From assembly GCA_016703065.1 (NCBI GenBank), contig JADJCU010000007.1, positions 62,001-126,000 on the forward strand: a DNA stretch of 64,000 nucleotides, written 5' to 3'. The translations under genes were made by a program, and so were the position numbers. The notes beneath the pieces are model-generated. The model was not told the DNA's origin. It did no database searches and saw nothing but the letters and a program-made list of their open reading frames with translations. The DNA is from a bacterium. GTDB taxonomy: Bacteria > Electryoneota > RPQS01. Shown in pieces: positions 18,664 to 28,235 of this stretch (within the stretch, counting starts at the first letter, position 1; every line of letters begins with the position of its first letter).

Positions 18664-20783
18664 AATACTGATCCTTTTGTGCCAAATGCGCTGACGGAAA
18701 ACAGTTGAAGCTCAGGACAGCCTGCATGTAAGTCGTTTGTCTGAAATGCATTGGCGTGGCTGGGGTGTAGCACTGGACGTAGAGGGAGACTACGCATATG
18801 TCGCGCTCTTAGACGGCGGAGTTCAGATTTTGGATATCAGTGATCCGACGCAACCGGTGGAAACCGGCATCGGCTACACGTGGGGCTACGGTTACGATAT
18901 TGATGTGAGCGGTAATTACGCCTACGTTGCTGAGGGATACGAGAATGAGCAAGGCGGCGTGCGAATCTTCGACGTGTCTGATCCGGCGCAACCGACGGAA
19001 GTCGGATTCTATGACGTTGGCTCTCTGCTTACGAATGTGACAGTGCTGGGAAACTATGCCTACATTGGAGATGATGGGGTTCGAATTCTTGATATCTCTG
19101 ATCCGTCCACACCAATAGAAGTTGGCGTGTTCGATTCGCCAAACTTTTGGGCCGACAAGGTGCGATTGCGCTATCCATACGCATTTGCCTTAGGCGGTGG
19201 TGGTGGGCGAGGATTCACGATTCTTGATGTTAGCGATCCGACCAACCCCGAAGAAATCGGGTCATGTCCACCACCGCCAGACGCCAGCGATGTGGTCATA
19301 GACGGTGACTACGCTTACGTCGCTTGTTTCGACAGCGGACTATATGTGATTGATATAAACAATCTTTCTGCTCCCACTGTTGTTGGCTCATACAACACTC
19401 CAGGAAATACACGAAGAGTGGCTATTCACAACGGCTATGCCTTTGTTGCAAGTGATGCGAGTGGATTGAGAATCATTGATGTGAGCAATCCTGCCGCTCC
19501 GGTTGAAGTGGATTCAATCTATGACGAAGGGAATACGAGCGGTAACCTTTGTCGGGGATACAATGTTCGTGACAGGAGGATTCACGGGATTGCGTGTGCT
19601 GGATGCCACAAACGCCCGCTTCCCCTCTGAAATCGGATTCTTCGAGGTCCCGCACAATTCGCTCTGTGTCGCAGTGGATAGCCAGTATGCATATGTTGGG
19701 GATGAAGGTTGGTTGCGAGTCATTGATTTGGAGGATCCTTCTTCCCCAAGACTCATTGGCAGTTGCAATTCGTCGCCTGGAGTGTCATTCGATATCGTCG
19801 TCCAGGGGACATACGCCTATGCGGCAGGGGGAACGATGATGATCTTTGATGTCAGTGATCCCACGGCACCGGTGCTTGCATCAGAAGTACTAAGCCCAGG
19901 TGCAAGCGGCATTGCCATGAGTGGGCAACTCGCTTACGTCGCAGATTTTAGCGGTTTAAGAGTCTTCGATGTTTCCGATCCTCAAAACCCAACTCAAGTT
20001 GGCGGGTGGAGCTACTCGGGCTCAAACAGTGATGTAGTTGTCCGGGACTCAATCGCTTATGTCGTTACCTATGCAGAAGGATTGCACATTGTGAGTGTTT
20101 CTAATCCGCAGAATTGCGTCGAAATCGGTCAATTGGAAACTCCCGGCAATGCCGTCAACATAGCGCTCAAGGATAACTTTGCGCTTATTGCCGATGAAGG
20201 CTTCGGTCTACGCATCATTGACGTCTCTAATCCTACCACTCCTATTGAAGTTGGGGTGTTCAGCGGCTGTGAATTCGTAGAGAACGTGTATTGCAGCGGA
20301 AACAATGTATTTATCACGGGCGCGTTTTGCGGACTGCGCGTTCTGGACTTCAACGACCCGCTTAATCCTTCGACGATGGGCTATCACTCCTCGCCCGGCC
20401 CGGCAATTGGGATTACCGTGGTTGACAATTGAGTACTTGTTGCTGATGGTTCCTTTTTTGAAGTTTACGATGTGTCCGAAGCACTACCAGTGCAATCTTG
20501 GCCTGAGCGAGGCGTACCTGACGAACTTGTCCTACTTTCGCCTTATCCCAATCCCTTTAACTCGTCGGCTCAGATTGAATTTGAATTGCCACAGAAAGTA
20601 CGCTCGAAGGTTGCGTTGTTTGATGTTACAGGGCGGGAGGCGCGTGTTCTTCTCAATGAAATGTTGCCAGCAGGGTACCACTCCGTGCAAGTGGATGGCA
20701 CAAAATTGAGTACTGGTGTTTATTTCGTTCGATTAACTGCTGGGCCAAAAACCCTTAGCGAAAAAATAATTCTGATTAAGTAA
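18664..20783 (+). pseudogene. Secreted LVIVD-repeat beta-propeller protein, 3' part, inactivated
   Basis: After the IS, a frame with KTVEAQDSLHVSRLSEMHW leads into about 14 LVIVD units of about 41 residues. Examples are GDYAYVALLDGGVQILDISD, GLRIIDVSNPAAPVEV and GLRVFDVSDPQNPTQV. The C-terminus is a type-A sorting-like domain (LSPYPNPFNSSAQIEFELP, VALFDVTGRE, STGVYFVRL, KIILIK). Besides the IS there is a frameshift near 19535 and an in-frame TGA near 20431, where reading simply resumes (VVDN*VLVADGSFFEV). A nonsense codon is not a homopolymer slip, so this is a true pseudogene by three independent lesions. LVIVD proteins are exported propellers of mostly unknown role. Confidence 0.85.
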
Positions 20784-20871
20784 TCACGTTACAAAAGACG
20801 ACTCAAGTGGTAAAACATCGCAGCGTCGCCGAATAGGCGTAAGCACTCAAACTGAAACGAGGGAGCAGAGC

Positions 20872-20961
20872 ATGAAGAAGAAAAACGGGAATCTTCCCCC
20901 GGCGGCATCCACTGCGGATGCCCCGAAGTCTGAACGTCATGGTCAGGTGAGATGCGCGTGA
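20872..20961 (+). other. Possible 29-codon small ORF in the gap before tRNA-Gly
   Basis: Within the 308-bp gap 20784-21091, an ATG preceded by GAGGGAG opens a 29-codon frame (MKKKNGNLPPAASTADAPKS...). It contains a short hairpin (GGCATCC-5-GGATGCC), and CGCC-5-GGCG lies upstream. After it there are GC-rich inverted repeats (CCCCGC / GCGGG). It could be a leader peptide, a gene remnant or chance; no family is recognised. The rest of the gap holds the tRNA promoter. Confidence 0.3.
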
Positions 20962-21053
20962 ACACCGTGCCCCGCTAGCAAGCGGGCCGGGGTACCTCCC
21001 GCTTAACAAACACAGCGGGTGCCCTGACTGCCCCTAACACACTAACCGCCTTC

Positions 21054-21081
21054 TTGACAATCATTTCAAATTGATTAGATT
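21054..21081 (+). promoter_or_regulatory. Promoter for tRNA-Gly
   Basis: TTGACA (21054-21059), a 16-nt spacer, then TAGATT (21076-21081), 11 nt before the tRNA. Confidence 0.75.
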
Positions 21082-21091
21082 ACTCGTTCCT

Positions 21092-21163
21092 GCGGATGTA
21101 ACTCAACGGTAGAGTGTCAGCTTCCCAAGCTGGAGGTTGCGGGTTCGAGTCCCGTCATCCGCT
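21092..21163 (+). tRNA. tRNA-Gly (anticodon CCC)
   Basis: A full cloverleaf is readable: acceptor GCGGATG / CATCCGC, anticodon stem TCAGC / GCTGG with loop TTCCCAA (anticodon CCC, reading GGG), and T-arm with GGTTCGAGTCC. CCA is not encoded. Confidence 0.93.
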
Positions 21164-21169
21164 CAATAA

Positions 21170-21192
21170 AACAGCACCTTAGCGGTGCTGTT
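21170..21192 (+). terminator. Hairpin after tRNA-Gly
   Basis: AACAGCACC / GGTGCTGTT, a 9-bp stem with a 5-nt loop, starting 6 nt after the tRNA. The U-tract is weak. It ends 18 nt before the methyltransferase start, so it could alternatively act on that gene's leader. Confidence 0.65.
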
Positions 21193-21210
21193 CGTCGTGC
21201 GGAGTCAACC

Positions 21211-21849
21211 TTGCCCGAAATCGCCTGCCCCCTCTGCGCCGCGCCCGTCGCGACAGTGCCATTCCGAATCGCCGCACGCTTCGGCCATCGCTGCGGCGAG
21301 TGCGACCTCGTATTCGTTCGCGCAACTGAGCATCTATCCGCCGCCGCCGAATGCGACCGTTATGCAAGACACCAAAACGCGCGCAGCGATGCAGGCTACT
21401 ACCAGTTCCTCGCCCGCCTCATCGTCCCACTCGAATCCTACGTACAACCTCCAGCAACCGTCCTCGATTTCGGCAGCGGCCCCGCACCCGTGCTGGCCGG
21501 GCTATTACGTTCTCGCCGCTACTCGGTTACGCAATACGATCCGTACTTCGCACCAAACCTTGCAGCGCTTGCCGCAACCTATGACCTCGTCGCCTGCTGT
21601 GAAACCGTCGAACACTTCCGCGACCCTCAAACGGAGTGGGGGAGACTCATCTCTTGCCTGAATGAGCGCGGCGCGCTGGGTGTCATGACGCTGCTCCACG
21701 ATGATCGAACCGACTGGTCGTCGTGGTGGTACGCCCGAGATGCGACACACATTAGCTTTTATTCGGCGCTCACCATGCGCTGGCTCGCCGAGCGCTTTGC
21801 AATGCGATTGGACCAGATTGACGAGCGTGTCATCCTATTCCTCAAATGA
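21211..21849 (+). CDS. Class I SAM-dependent methyltransferase with N-terminal zinc ribbon
   Basis: 212 residues from a TTG at 21211, chosen because GGAG sits 6 nt upstream. The N-terminus has CPLC and CGEC pairs, a probable zinc ribbon. The SAM-binding motif is TVLDFGSGPAPVLAG, and motif II/III-like stretches are YDLVACCETVEHF. The later GALGVMTLLHDD and WWYARDATHISFYS resemble methyltransferase-11/23 family proteins. The substrate is unknown. It is a single gene, convergent with aminopeptidase P, with a shared hairpin between them. Confidence 0.85.
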   Translation: MPEIACPLCAAPVATVPFRIAARFGHRCGECDLVFVRATEHLSAAAECDRYARHQNARSDAGYYQFLARLIVPLESYVQPPATVLDFGSGPAPVLAGLLRSRRYSVTQYDPYFAPNLAALAATYDLVACCETVEHFRDPQTEWGRLISCLNERGALGVMTLLHDDRTDWSSWWYARDATHISFYSALTMRWLAERFAMRLDQIDERVILFLK

Positions 21850-21850
21850 A

Positions 21851-21873
21851 ACGGGACCCCATTCGGGTCCCGT
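21851..21873. terminator. Hairpin between convergent methyltransferase and aminopeptidase P genes
   Basis: ACGGGACCC / GGGTCCCGT, a perfect 9-bp stem with a 5-nt loop, directly after the methyltransferase stop. Confidence 0.75.
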
Positions 21874-21896
21874 TCTCGATTCAAAGCACGTGATCG

Positions 21897-23665
21897 TCAG
21901 ATTGCGGCCGTCATCTTGCGCAGCCAGGTTAGCGCCTTGCCCTTGACCTTGGGCGACAGACGCGCCGCACCGTCGCATGATAGTCGTTCAGGTACTTGCG
22001 CTCGAAATCGGTCAGCAGCGCAGGCTCAATCAATCTCCGGTCAATCGGGCACATGGTCAGATTTCCGAAGCGATAAAAGCCTGGGCGAAGAGGATCATCG
22101 TAAACATATACAGGATTCTCAATGCGAATGCCGTACTCGCCCGCGGATAGAAACCGGGTTCATTCGGGCACCATGCCCGGCACGAGCGGTTCATTCGGAA
22201 AGCGCGGCGCGATCGATGCCGGACCTTCGTGCACACACAGATAGTGCCCGATCCCGTGCCCCGTGCCGTGCATATAATTCAAACCTGCCTGCCACAACGA
22301 ACGCTTGGCAAGGACCTCAAGCTGCGGCCCGCGAGTGCCGGCCGGGAAAGGCGTCGTCGCGATCCCGATATGCCCCTTGAGGACACGAGTGAAATGCTCC
22401 TTTTGTTTGCGCGTCGGCGCGCCGCAGCTCACCGTGCGCGTGATATCCGTCGTGCCATCGGGATACTGCCCGCCGGAGTCCACAACCATTAACCCGCGCG
22501 GCTTCACCTGTTTGCTCGTCGCCTGCACGGCCCGATAGTGAATCACTGCGCCGTTTGCCGCATAACCGATAATCGGCGAGAAGCTCGGCCCGCGATAGAG
22601 CTTTGAGGCAGCCCGTGCGCGTTCAAGTTCCACTTCGAGAGAAAGCTCACTCATTGGAATCCTGCCCATGTTCTCATCGAGCCACGACAGGAATTTGACC
22701 ATCGCCACGCCGTCACGCACGTGCGCGGCCTGCATGCCTTTTACTTGCGCGAAACTCTTTGTGGCCTTCAGCAAGACAACGGGCGAGCGCTCCGTCACCA
22801 GTGTCGCCTTGCCCAGAAGCGTGAAAATCCACTGACTCGCCGTCGCATCATGAACCCACACCTTGCCGCGTGACTTCGCAAGCCCTTTAGCCGCATCCGC
22901 AAACGCATCGTAGCGATGCAACGTGACCTGCTTGCCCAGATGCTTGCGCACTTCCGGTGTCGCCTTTCTCAAGTCAACATACAGGTGTGCGGAGCTTTCC
23001 CGAATGATCGCATACGCGACGAACACGGGATTGTATTCGACGTCCGCGCCACGCAGATTAAATGTCCAGGCAATCGCATCCCGCTCGGTCAGTACGTGAG
23101 CCGTTGCACCGCGCTTCTTCATCTCAGCACGAATCCGCGCGAGTTTTGACACTACCGACTCGCCCGCGTATTCGAGTTCGTGCACGATCAGAGGCGACCT
23201 ACCGATTTCGGGTCGCTTATCCCACATCGCATCAATAGGATTTCGAAGCACGGGGACGAGCCAAAGCCCCAATTCGGCAAGTTCATTGTGCAGGTGTACG
23301 AACCGCTCATGGGTCACAACGTGCGGATCAATACCAACCTTGCCGCCGCGCGGTACCTGCGAGCAGAGCCACTCTACGAGCGACGGTGTCCCGGGAATCC
23401 CGAGTTTCATTAGCTTTACTCCCGACCCGGCAAGCTCGCGCTCGGCCTGCAGGAAATACCGGGAATCCGTCCACATCGCCGCGCCCGATTGCGACACACA
23501 TACTTCGGCCATAGAGCCTGTGAAGCCGGACACATACTGCCGCCTGTTCCAATGCATCGGGACGTATTCGCTCCCGTGCGGATCGCTGTTGGGAATCAGA
23601 AACGCATGCACGCCGAGCTTCTTGAGCTGCTCGCGAATTAGTTTGAGCTTCTGTTGAGTCTTCAT
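21897..23665 (-). CDS. Xaa-Pro aminopeptidase, M24 family (three frameshifts in the C-terminal part)
   Basis: The start is MKTQQKLKLIREQLKKLG. Two creatinase-like N-terminal domains precede the pita-bread M24 domain. Metal ligands are visible as VVDSGGQYPDGTTDITRT (two Asp), GTGHGIGHYL (His), NEPGFY (Glu) and GIRIEN (Glu). The first frame stops at 22160 after GMVPE. Reading continues across frame changes near 22155 and 22135 (NEPGFY, EYGIRIENPVYVYDD) and near 21950 (SPKVKGKALTWLRKMTAAI) to a stop at 21897. Joined length is about 588 residues, as for the long aminopeptidase P form with a M24_C tail. It removes N-terminal residues next to proline. No signal peptide, so it is cytosolic. Confidence 0.92.
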
Positions 23666-23863
23666 TGTGATAATCTCCTTACGCCCAAGTTAAGACGAAA
23701 GTCTTGAAAAATCAAGAGCACGAAATTGAACATGTGCGCAATAATTGAACAGAGCCCCGGCAAGTGGCTTGGGCTTTGCGCAATTGCCCGAGCGGTTTGC
23801 GGATTACATCCCAAATCGTTACACTTAATCTTCCCTTCAAACTAAATTGATGATTAGAGTTAA

Positions 23864-25176
23864 ATGAGAATAAGCGTTTTCGGATTAGGATACGTTGGAT
23901 GCGTGTCCGCCGCTTGCCTCTGCGAATCCGGTCACGAAGTATGGGGCATCGATGTCGACGAGTCTAAAGTCAAGTTCCTCCTGGACGGCAAAAGCCCGAT
24001 CGTTGAAACAGAACTGCCTGAGCTGATCGCGAAGCACCGCGCAGCCGGGCGCCTGAACGCTACCACATCCATCGACAAGGCTGTAAAGGCCACGGACATG
24101 GCCTTGGTGTGTGTCGGCACACCTTCGCTGCCTTCGGGAGCGTTGAATACTGAGTATGCCCGCCGGGTCTGCGAGCAAATCGGCGCCGCACTGAAAAACC
24201 TGAATCGTGACTTCACGGTCGTGATTCGGAGCACTCTTCTGCCCGGAACGACGCGGAGAGAGTTGCTGCCACGATTGGAGCAGTTTTCGGGCAAAGCCGA
24301 AGGTGCAGGTTTTCACATCGCCTACAACCCTGAGTTCCTGCGCGAAGGCACGGCGGTTGCCGACTTCTTTGCCCCTCCCAAGACTGTGGTCGGCGCAGAG
24401 CGGGAAACGACTGCCAAACGGGTGTCCGACTTGTATGCCGGACTTCCCGGCGCATTTCATCTGACGAGGATCGAAGAAGCCGAGCTGGTCAAGTACGCTG
24501 ACAATGTCTTCCACGCGATCAAGGTTGTCTTCGGGAACGAGGTTGGCGCAATTGCCAAGTCGGTCGGCGTCGACAGCCATCGCGTAATGGACGTATTCTG
24601 CACCGACACAAAGCTGAATCTTTCCCCTACTATTTGAAACCCGGCTTCGCCTTCGGCGGCTCGTGCCTGCCCAAAGATGTTCGCGCCCTTGCGGCCTGTG
24701 CGCGCCAGCAGAACCTCGAAACGCCAATGCTCTATTCGCTTATGGGCTCGAACGAAGAGACCATTCGCCGCTCGGTACGAGCCGTACAGGCGTTTGGCAA
24801 GAAGCGCGGCGGCATTCTGGGGCTGGCCTTCAAGGCTGGTACAGACGACATGCGCGAAAGCCCGGTGGTTGAGCTTGTAGAATCTTTACTCGGAAAAGGC
24901 TTCGATATCAAAATCTACGATCGGAACGTCTCGTTGGCCCGCTTGTTGGGTTCAAATAAGATCTTCATCGAGACGGCGATACCCCATCTGGCCGAGCTCT
25001 TGGTAGCGAGCCCTGAAGAGATTGCAACACATTCCGAGGTTGTGCTCGTAACTTATAAGGACGAGGAGTTCTATCCTGTCTTGCAGAAACTGACGCGTCA
25101 GCAGATCGTTTACGATCTGGCGCGCGTGCCGCATCCTGATCGCATCCATGCGGAGTACCATGGCGTCTGCTGGTAA
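23864..25176 (+). CDS. algD: GDP-mannose 6-dehydrogenase (AlgD-like; frameshift near 24625)
   Basis: NAD-binding N-terminus MRISVFGLGYVGCVSAACL. The active-site region KPGFAFGGSCLPKDVRAL has the catalytic cysteine at residue 268 once one missing C is restored in CTTTCCCCTACTATT (then NLSPYYLKPGF). The C-terminal GDP-binding domain has GLAFKAGTDDMRESP and ends GVCW. These motifs and the Cys number fit AlgD (GDP-mannose to GDP-mannuronate) better than UDP-glucose dehydrogenase. The product suggests a uronic-acid-containing exopolysaccharide. Its 3' end overlaps the glycosyltransferase start. UDP-sugar specificity cannot be fully excluded from sequence. Confidence 0.88.
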
Positions 25177-26352
25177 GGTCCTCGTTTTGGTCGAAAACCT
25201 CTCAGTTCCCTTTGACCGGCGTGTCTGGCAGGAGTCACTTGCTCTTGCCCGGGCCGGCTATTGTGTTAGCGTAGTTTGCCCTCGAATGGTGGACAGGAAG
25301 CCCTTCGAACTGCTCGAAGGCGTAGCCATCTATCGCTATCCGATGCCATACACAGCCAATCGCGCTGTTGGCTACGCGTGGGAATACTCGTGGGCAATGT
25401 TCTGGACGTTCCTGTACGCCTGTTATGTGTTCCTAAGGCGTGGCTTCAAAGTCATTCACGGATGCAATCCACCCGACCTGTTTTTTCTGGTGGCGCTTCC
25501 ATTCAAGCTATTCGGGGTCAGGTATATCTTCGATCAGCACGATCTTTCGCCTGAGACCTTTGAATCCAAGTTCCCCGGAAAAGGGGGACCGATTCTCCAG
25601 CTCCTCCGTTGGCTTGAAAAACTGACCTACAAGACCGCGACAGCGGTGATTTCCACCAACCAATCCTACCGCAAGATCGCGATTGAACGCGGGAACCTGA
25701 AACCCGAACAGGTCTTTGTCGTGCGCAGCGCGCCCGACCTGAATCAGTTCAGCCCACTGCCTTCGAATCCGGATTGGAAACGCGGAAAGCGCTACCTCGC
25801 CGCGTATCTTGGAACAATGGGTGCCCAAGATGGCCTGGATTACGTGTTGAAGAGTGCCAAGATCATTGCCGGGGAGTGGGGAAGGAAAGACATTCATTTC
25901 CTGCTCATGGGCGGCGGCGAGAATCTGGGGGTGCTGAAACAGATGGCTGCAGAACTTGGTCTGGACGGAGTGGTGGAATTCACTGGCCGTGTCACGAACG
26001 AACAGGTTCGTGAAGTTCTGTCCACGGCAGATGTGTGCCTTGCCCCGGACCCGATCAACCCGCTGAACACCCATTGCACTATGAACAAGATTCTGGAGTA
26101 TATGGCGATGTCGCGCCCAATCGTCTCTTTCCGCCTGACCGAATCAGAGTATTCAGCGCAAATGCCGCTGTCTACGCCCGCGACAACGAAGTGGACGATT
26201 TCGCCCGCCAAGTAGTCTTGCTGCTTGATGACGAATCCCGTCGCAAAGAGATGGGCGAATACGGCCATCTTCGTCTGGTCAACGAGCTCTCGTGGGATCA
26301 CAGCACTCGAGAACTCCTTTGCACCTACGATTTTGCGTTCGGAAGGGCCTGA
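25160..26352 (+). CDS. Glycosyltransferase family 4 protein (frameshift near 26155)
   Basis: The start is ATG at 25160 (MASAGKVLVLVENLSVPFDR), with GGAG 6 nt upstream; it overlaps the algD stop by 17 nt. GT-B fold: N-terminal part with VIHGCNPPDLFFL and FDQHDLSPE. The GT4 C-terminal part has AAYLGTMGAQDGLDYVLK, LLMGGGENLGVLKQMA and FTGRVTNEQVREVLSTADVC. Near 26155 the frame shifts; the correct continuation is YSANAAVYARDNEVDDFARQ...RLVNELSWDHS, ending at 26350-26352. About 397 residues, normal for GT4. It is probably a cytoplasmic-face transferase for a lipid-linked glycan, coupled with AlgD. Confidence 0.88.
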
Positions 26353-26360
26353 AACGACAA

Positions 26361-26382
26361 CGGCCACGTTCGCACGTGGCCG
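26361..26382. terminator. Hairpin between convergent genes
   Basis: CGGCCACGT / ACGTGGCCG, a 9-bp stem with a TCGC loop, between the glycosyltransferase stop and the minus-strand gene at 26408. Confidence 0.7.
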
Positions 26383-26407
26383 CAATTCCTCGCAGAATCG
26401 ACCGCCT

Positions 26408-26947
26408 CTATTCAGGCCGGCGCTGATGACCAAAGGCGACTTTCGCCAGAAGTGTCATGATTGCGCCACCAATCAGGGCAACTACAATCGCCAAGGCAAG
26501 CGGACTTGGTCCCTTTCCACCGCCGGACGGGAGTTCAAACGTCCCGCCCGCTTTCTTACTCAGCACGACAAACCAGGAACTCCCTTGCGCTGATTTCAGC
26601 ACAAAGTGCTTGCCCGTCTGATCCACGTGGTATAGACCTTGACCTGGCCGAAGCGTCTGAATCTCTCCAGCCCGCTCACGCGGGAGGCCGATGTCTGTGG
26701 CCGCTTCACCGGCGGCATCTCGGACACGTATGTTCGCGTTCAGCGCCTCCTCCCAGGCACGCGGAACACCCACGGTACCTCCGATCGGTGCCTTGCTGAG
26801 GCAGAAGTGGTCCACTAACATCGCCTCTCTTGCGAACTCATTTTCGCCAGTACCATTTGTGCTTAGTTGAGGCTGTCTAAGAGGCCATAACACGAGGAGA
26901 AAGAGCGTTAGAGTTGAGGCAATCCAGAACTTAACAAGGGGGTTCAT
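26408..26947 (-). CDS. Two-helix membrane protein of unknown function
   Basis: 179 residues from the ATG at 26947 (MNPLVKFWIAST). The ribosome site is weak, and a start 16 codons upstream is possible. An N-terminal membrane helix (WIASTLTLFLLVLWPL), a domain of about 110 residues without recognised motifs (RAGEIQTLRPGQGLYHVD, HFVLKSAQGSSWFVVLS), a Gly/Pro-rich hinge and a C-terminal helix (LALAIVVALIGGAIMTLLA) with basic tail QRR. Probably anchored at both ends with a periplasmic middle. Confidence 0.65.
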   Translation of the reverse strand: MNPLVKFWIASTLTLFLLVLWPLRQPQLSTNGTGENEFAREAMLVDHFCLSKAPIGGTVGVPRAWEEALNANIRVRDAAGEAATDIGLPRERAGEIQTLRPGQGLYHVDQTGKHFVLKSAQGSSWFVVLSKKAGGTFELPSGGGKGPSPLALAIVVALIGGAIMTLLAKVAFGHQRRPE

Positions 26948-26995
26948 ATCGTCCACTATTTGATCGTGATCTTCAAGAAGATAACGAACCCTCAC

Positions 26996-27300
26996 GACAT
27001 TTCAAATTTCTGGTGGTGTTCCTCAACCAAATGCGTTGAATTACACCAGCATTAGCTGTTTCGCGTTCGCCAGAATCAACAGAAATCATTAAAATGTAAT
27101 AAGTTATGAATAGGTTTCGAGTTTGCAATAGGGTGTCGCGACCGCGCAACGCCGAAACGACGAAAAGTGGAAACCTCGACTTGGTTCTGTGCGTACCAAA
27201 TAGTGAGCGTGATCGGTTGGGGGCACCGAATAATGAGTCCGGCTCGATCTCGCGATGGGCCGGACTCGACAATTTGGGGCATTTCTTGGGAGGGCAACAA
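26996..27300. other. Intergenic region between the membrane protein gene and gamma-carbonic anhydrase
   Basis: About 300 bp, AT-rich in the first half. The only clear structure is an inverted repeat close to the gamma-carbonic anhydrase start (next entry). I see no gene, tRNA or convincing promoter. Confidence 0.5.
27235..27267 (+). promoter_or_regulatory. Stem-loop in the leader of the gamma-carbonic anhydrase gene
   Basis: GAGTCCGGC (27235-27243) pairs with GCCGGACTC (27259-27267), with inner TCG/CGA pairing possible. It is followed at 27291 by the ribosome site. There is no U-tract, so it is not an obvious terminator; it could be a leader structure. Function not known. Confidence 0.4.
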
Positions 27301-27911
27301 TGGCCCTAATCTTGCCCTACAAAGAGTTCAGCCCGCGTATTCACCCAAGCGCGTGGTTGGCGCCCAACTCCGTGGTTACCGGAGACACGGAAATTGGTGC
27401 CAATTGTTCGGTGTGGTTCTGCACCGTGATTCGTGGTGACGTGAATTGGATACGGATCGGTCAAAAGGTGAACCTGCAAGATGGCGTCATCTGCCACGTG
27501 ACAATCGCGCGCGCACCACTGACGATTGAGGACCTGGTTTCCGTTGGTCACGGCGCAATTGTGCATGGCTGCGCCCTGCAGCGAGGTTGCCTGATTGGTA
27601 TCGGTGCCCGGGTGCTGGATCATGCAGTCGTCGGCGAGCAATCTCTGGTCGCCGCGGGATCAGTCGTCTTAGAGCAAACGGTGATTCCACCCGGTGAGTT
27701 GTGGGCGGGTGTCCCGGCCAGGAAGAAACGCCACCTTACCCCTGATGAGCGGCAAGGCCTGTTAGATACTGCTGAACGCTACGTACAGTATCGCCTGCAC
27801 TATCAAGGTGTTGATGCGCAGATTCCATCAGAGTGGCTCCCTCAAAGAAAGAGGAACGATGATATCGACTTTTCGCGCCAAGACCGCAACTCCGGTCGGC
27901 ACTCGTACTGA
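27301..27911 (+). CDS. Gamma-class carbonic anhydrase family protein (left-handed beta helix)
   Basis: 203 residues from the ATG at 27301, with GGGAGG 6 nt upstream. Hexapeptide-repeat turns run from VVTGDTEIGANCSVWFCTVI to VVGEQSLVAAGSVVLEQ. The three zinc histidines of the family are at ICHVTI, VGHGAI and VHGCAL; NLQDGV and GVPARKKRHL are also typical. It may be a carbonic anhydrase or a related YrdA/PaaY-like protein; activity cannot be assigned by sequence alone. The last 17 codons overlap the cold-shock gene in another frame and look unrelated to the family (RNDDIDFSRQDRNSG). A frameshift near 27855 might have extended it past its true stop. Confidence 0.88.
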
Positions 27912-28110
27912 CAACGGCGTGGTCAAGTGGTTCTCGCAGAAGAAGGGCTTCGGCTTCATCGAATCGTCTTCAGGCGAGGAGATCTTTGTGCATTACTCAT
28001 CGATCAAGGGGCGGGGCTATCGCGTGTTGGAGCCTGGAGATCGCGTGACATTTGAAAAGGTGCCGGGTCCGAAGGGCGAGCAGGCCTTTCATGTTGAAGT
28101 ATTGACCTGA
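27859..28110 (+). CDS. Cold-shock-domain protein
   Basis: 83 residues from the ATG at 27859, with GAGGA upstream. An N-terminal extension of about 18 residues (MISTFRAKTATPVGTR) precedes a single cold-shock domain: GVVKWFSQKKGFGFIE (RNP1 KGFGFI), EIFVHYSSI (RNP2), GDRVTFEKV and GPKGEQAFHVEV. It is an OB-fold single-strand RNA/DNA chaperone. It starts inside the 3' end of the carbonic anhydrase gene and is followed by a strong terminator. Confidence 0.92.
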   Translation: MISTFRAKTATPVGTRTDNGVVKWFSQKKGFGFIESSSGEEIFVHYSSIKGRGYRVLEPGDRVTFEKVPGPKGEQAFHVEVLT

Positions 28111-28139
28111 TTTCCTGCGGCTTTGGGAATCGTCTTGTT

Positions 28140-28169
28140 GGCTTCCGGCACTGACCGGAAGCCTTTTTT
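28140..28169 (+). terminator. Rho-independent terminator after the cold-shock gene
   Basis: GGCTTCCGG / CCGGAAGCC, a perfect 9-bp stem with a 6-nt loop, followed by six T. Confidence 0.95.
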
Positions 28170-28235
28170 CGTACTGGGCAAGGCGTTTGCTCTTTATCAT
28201 TGAACTGCTTGGATTATGTCAGTGAGGTTGTGAAG

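Noticed and set aside
20429..20434. TGA in the LVIVD gene read as selenocysteine or stop readthrough
   Set aside because: The surrounding repeat unit normally has Tyr or a hydrophobic residue there, no SECIS-like hairpin is evident, and the gene is already broken by an IS and a frameshift.
26461..26799. Plus-strand 112-codon frame
   Set aside because: Shadow of the minus-strand two-helix membrane protein, whose frame has clear membrane segments.
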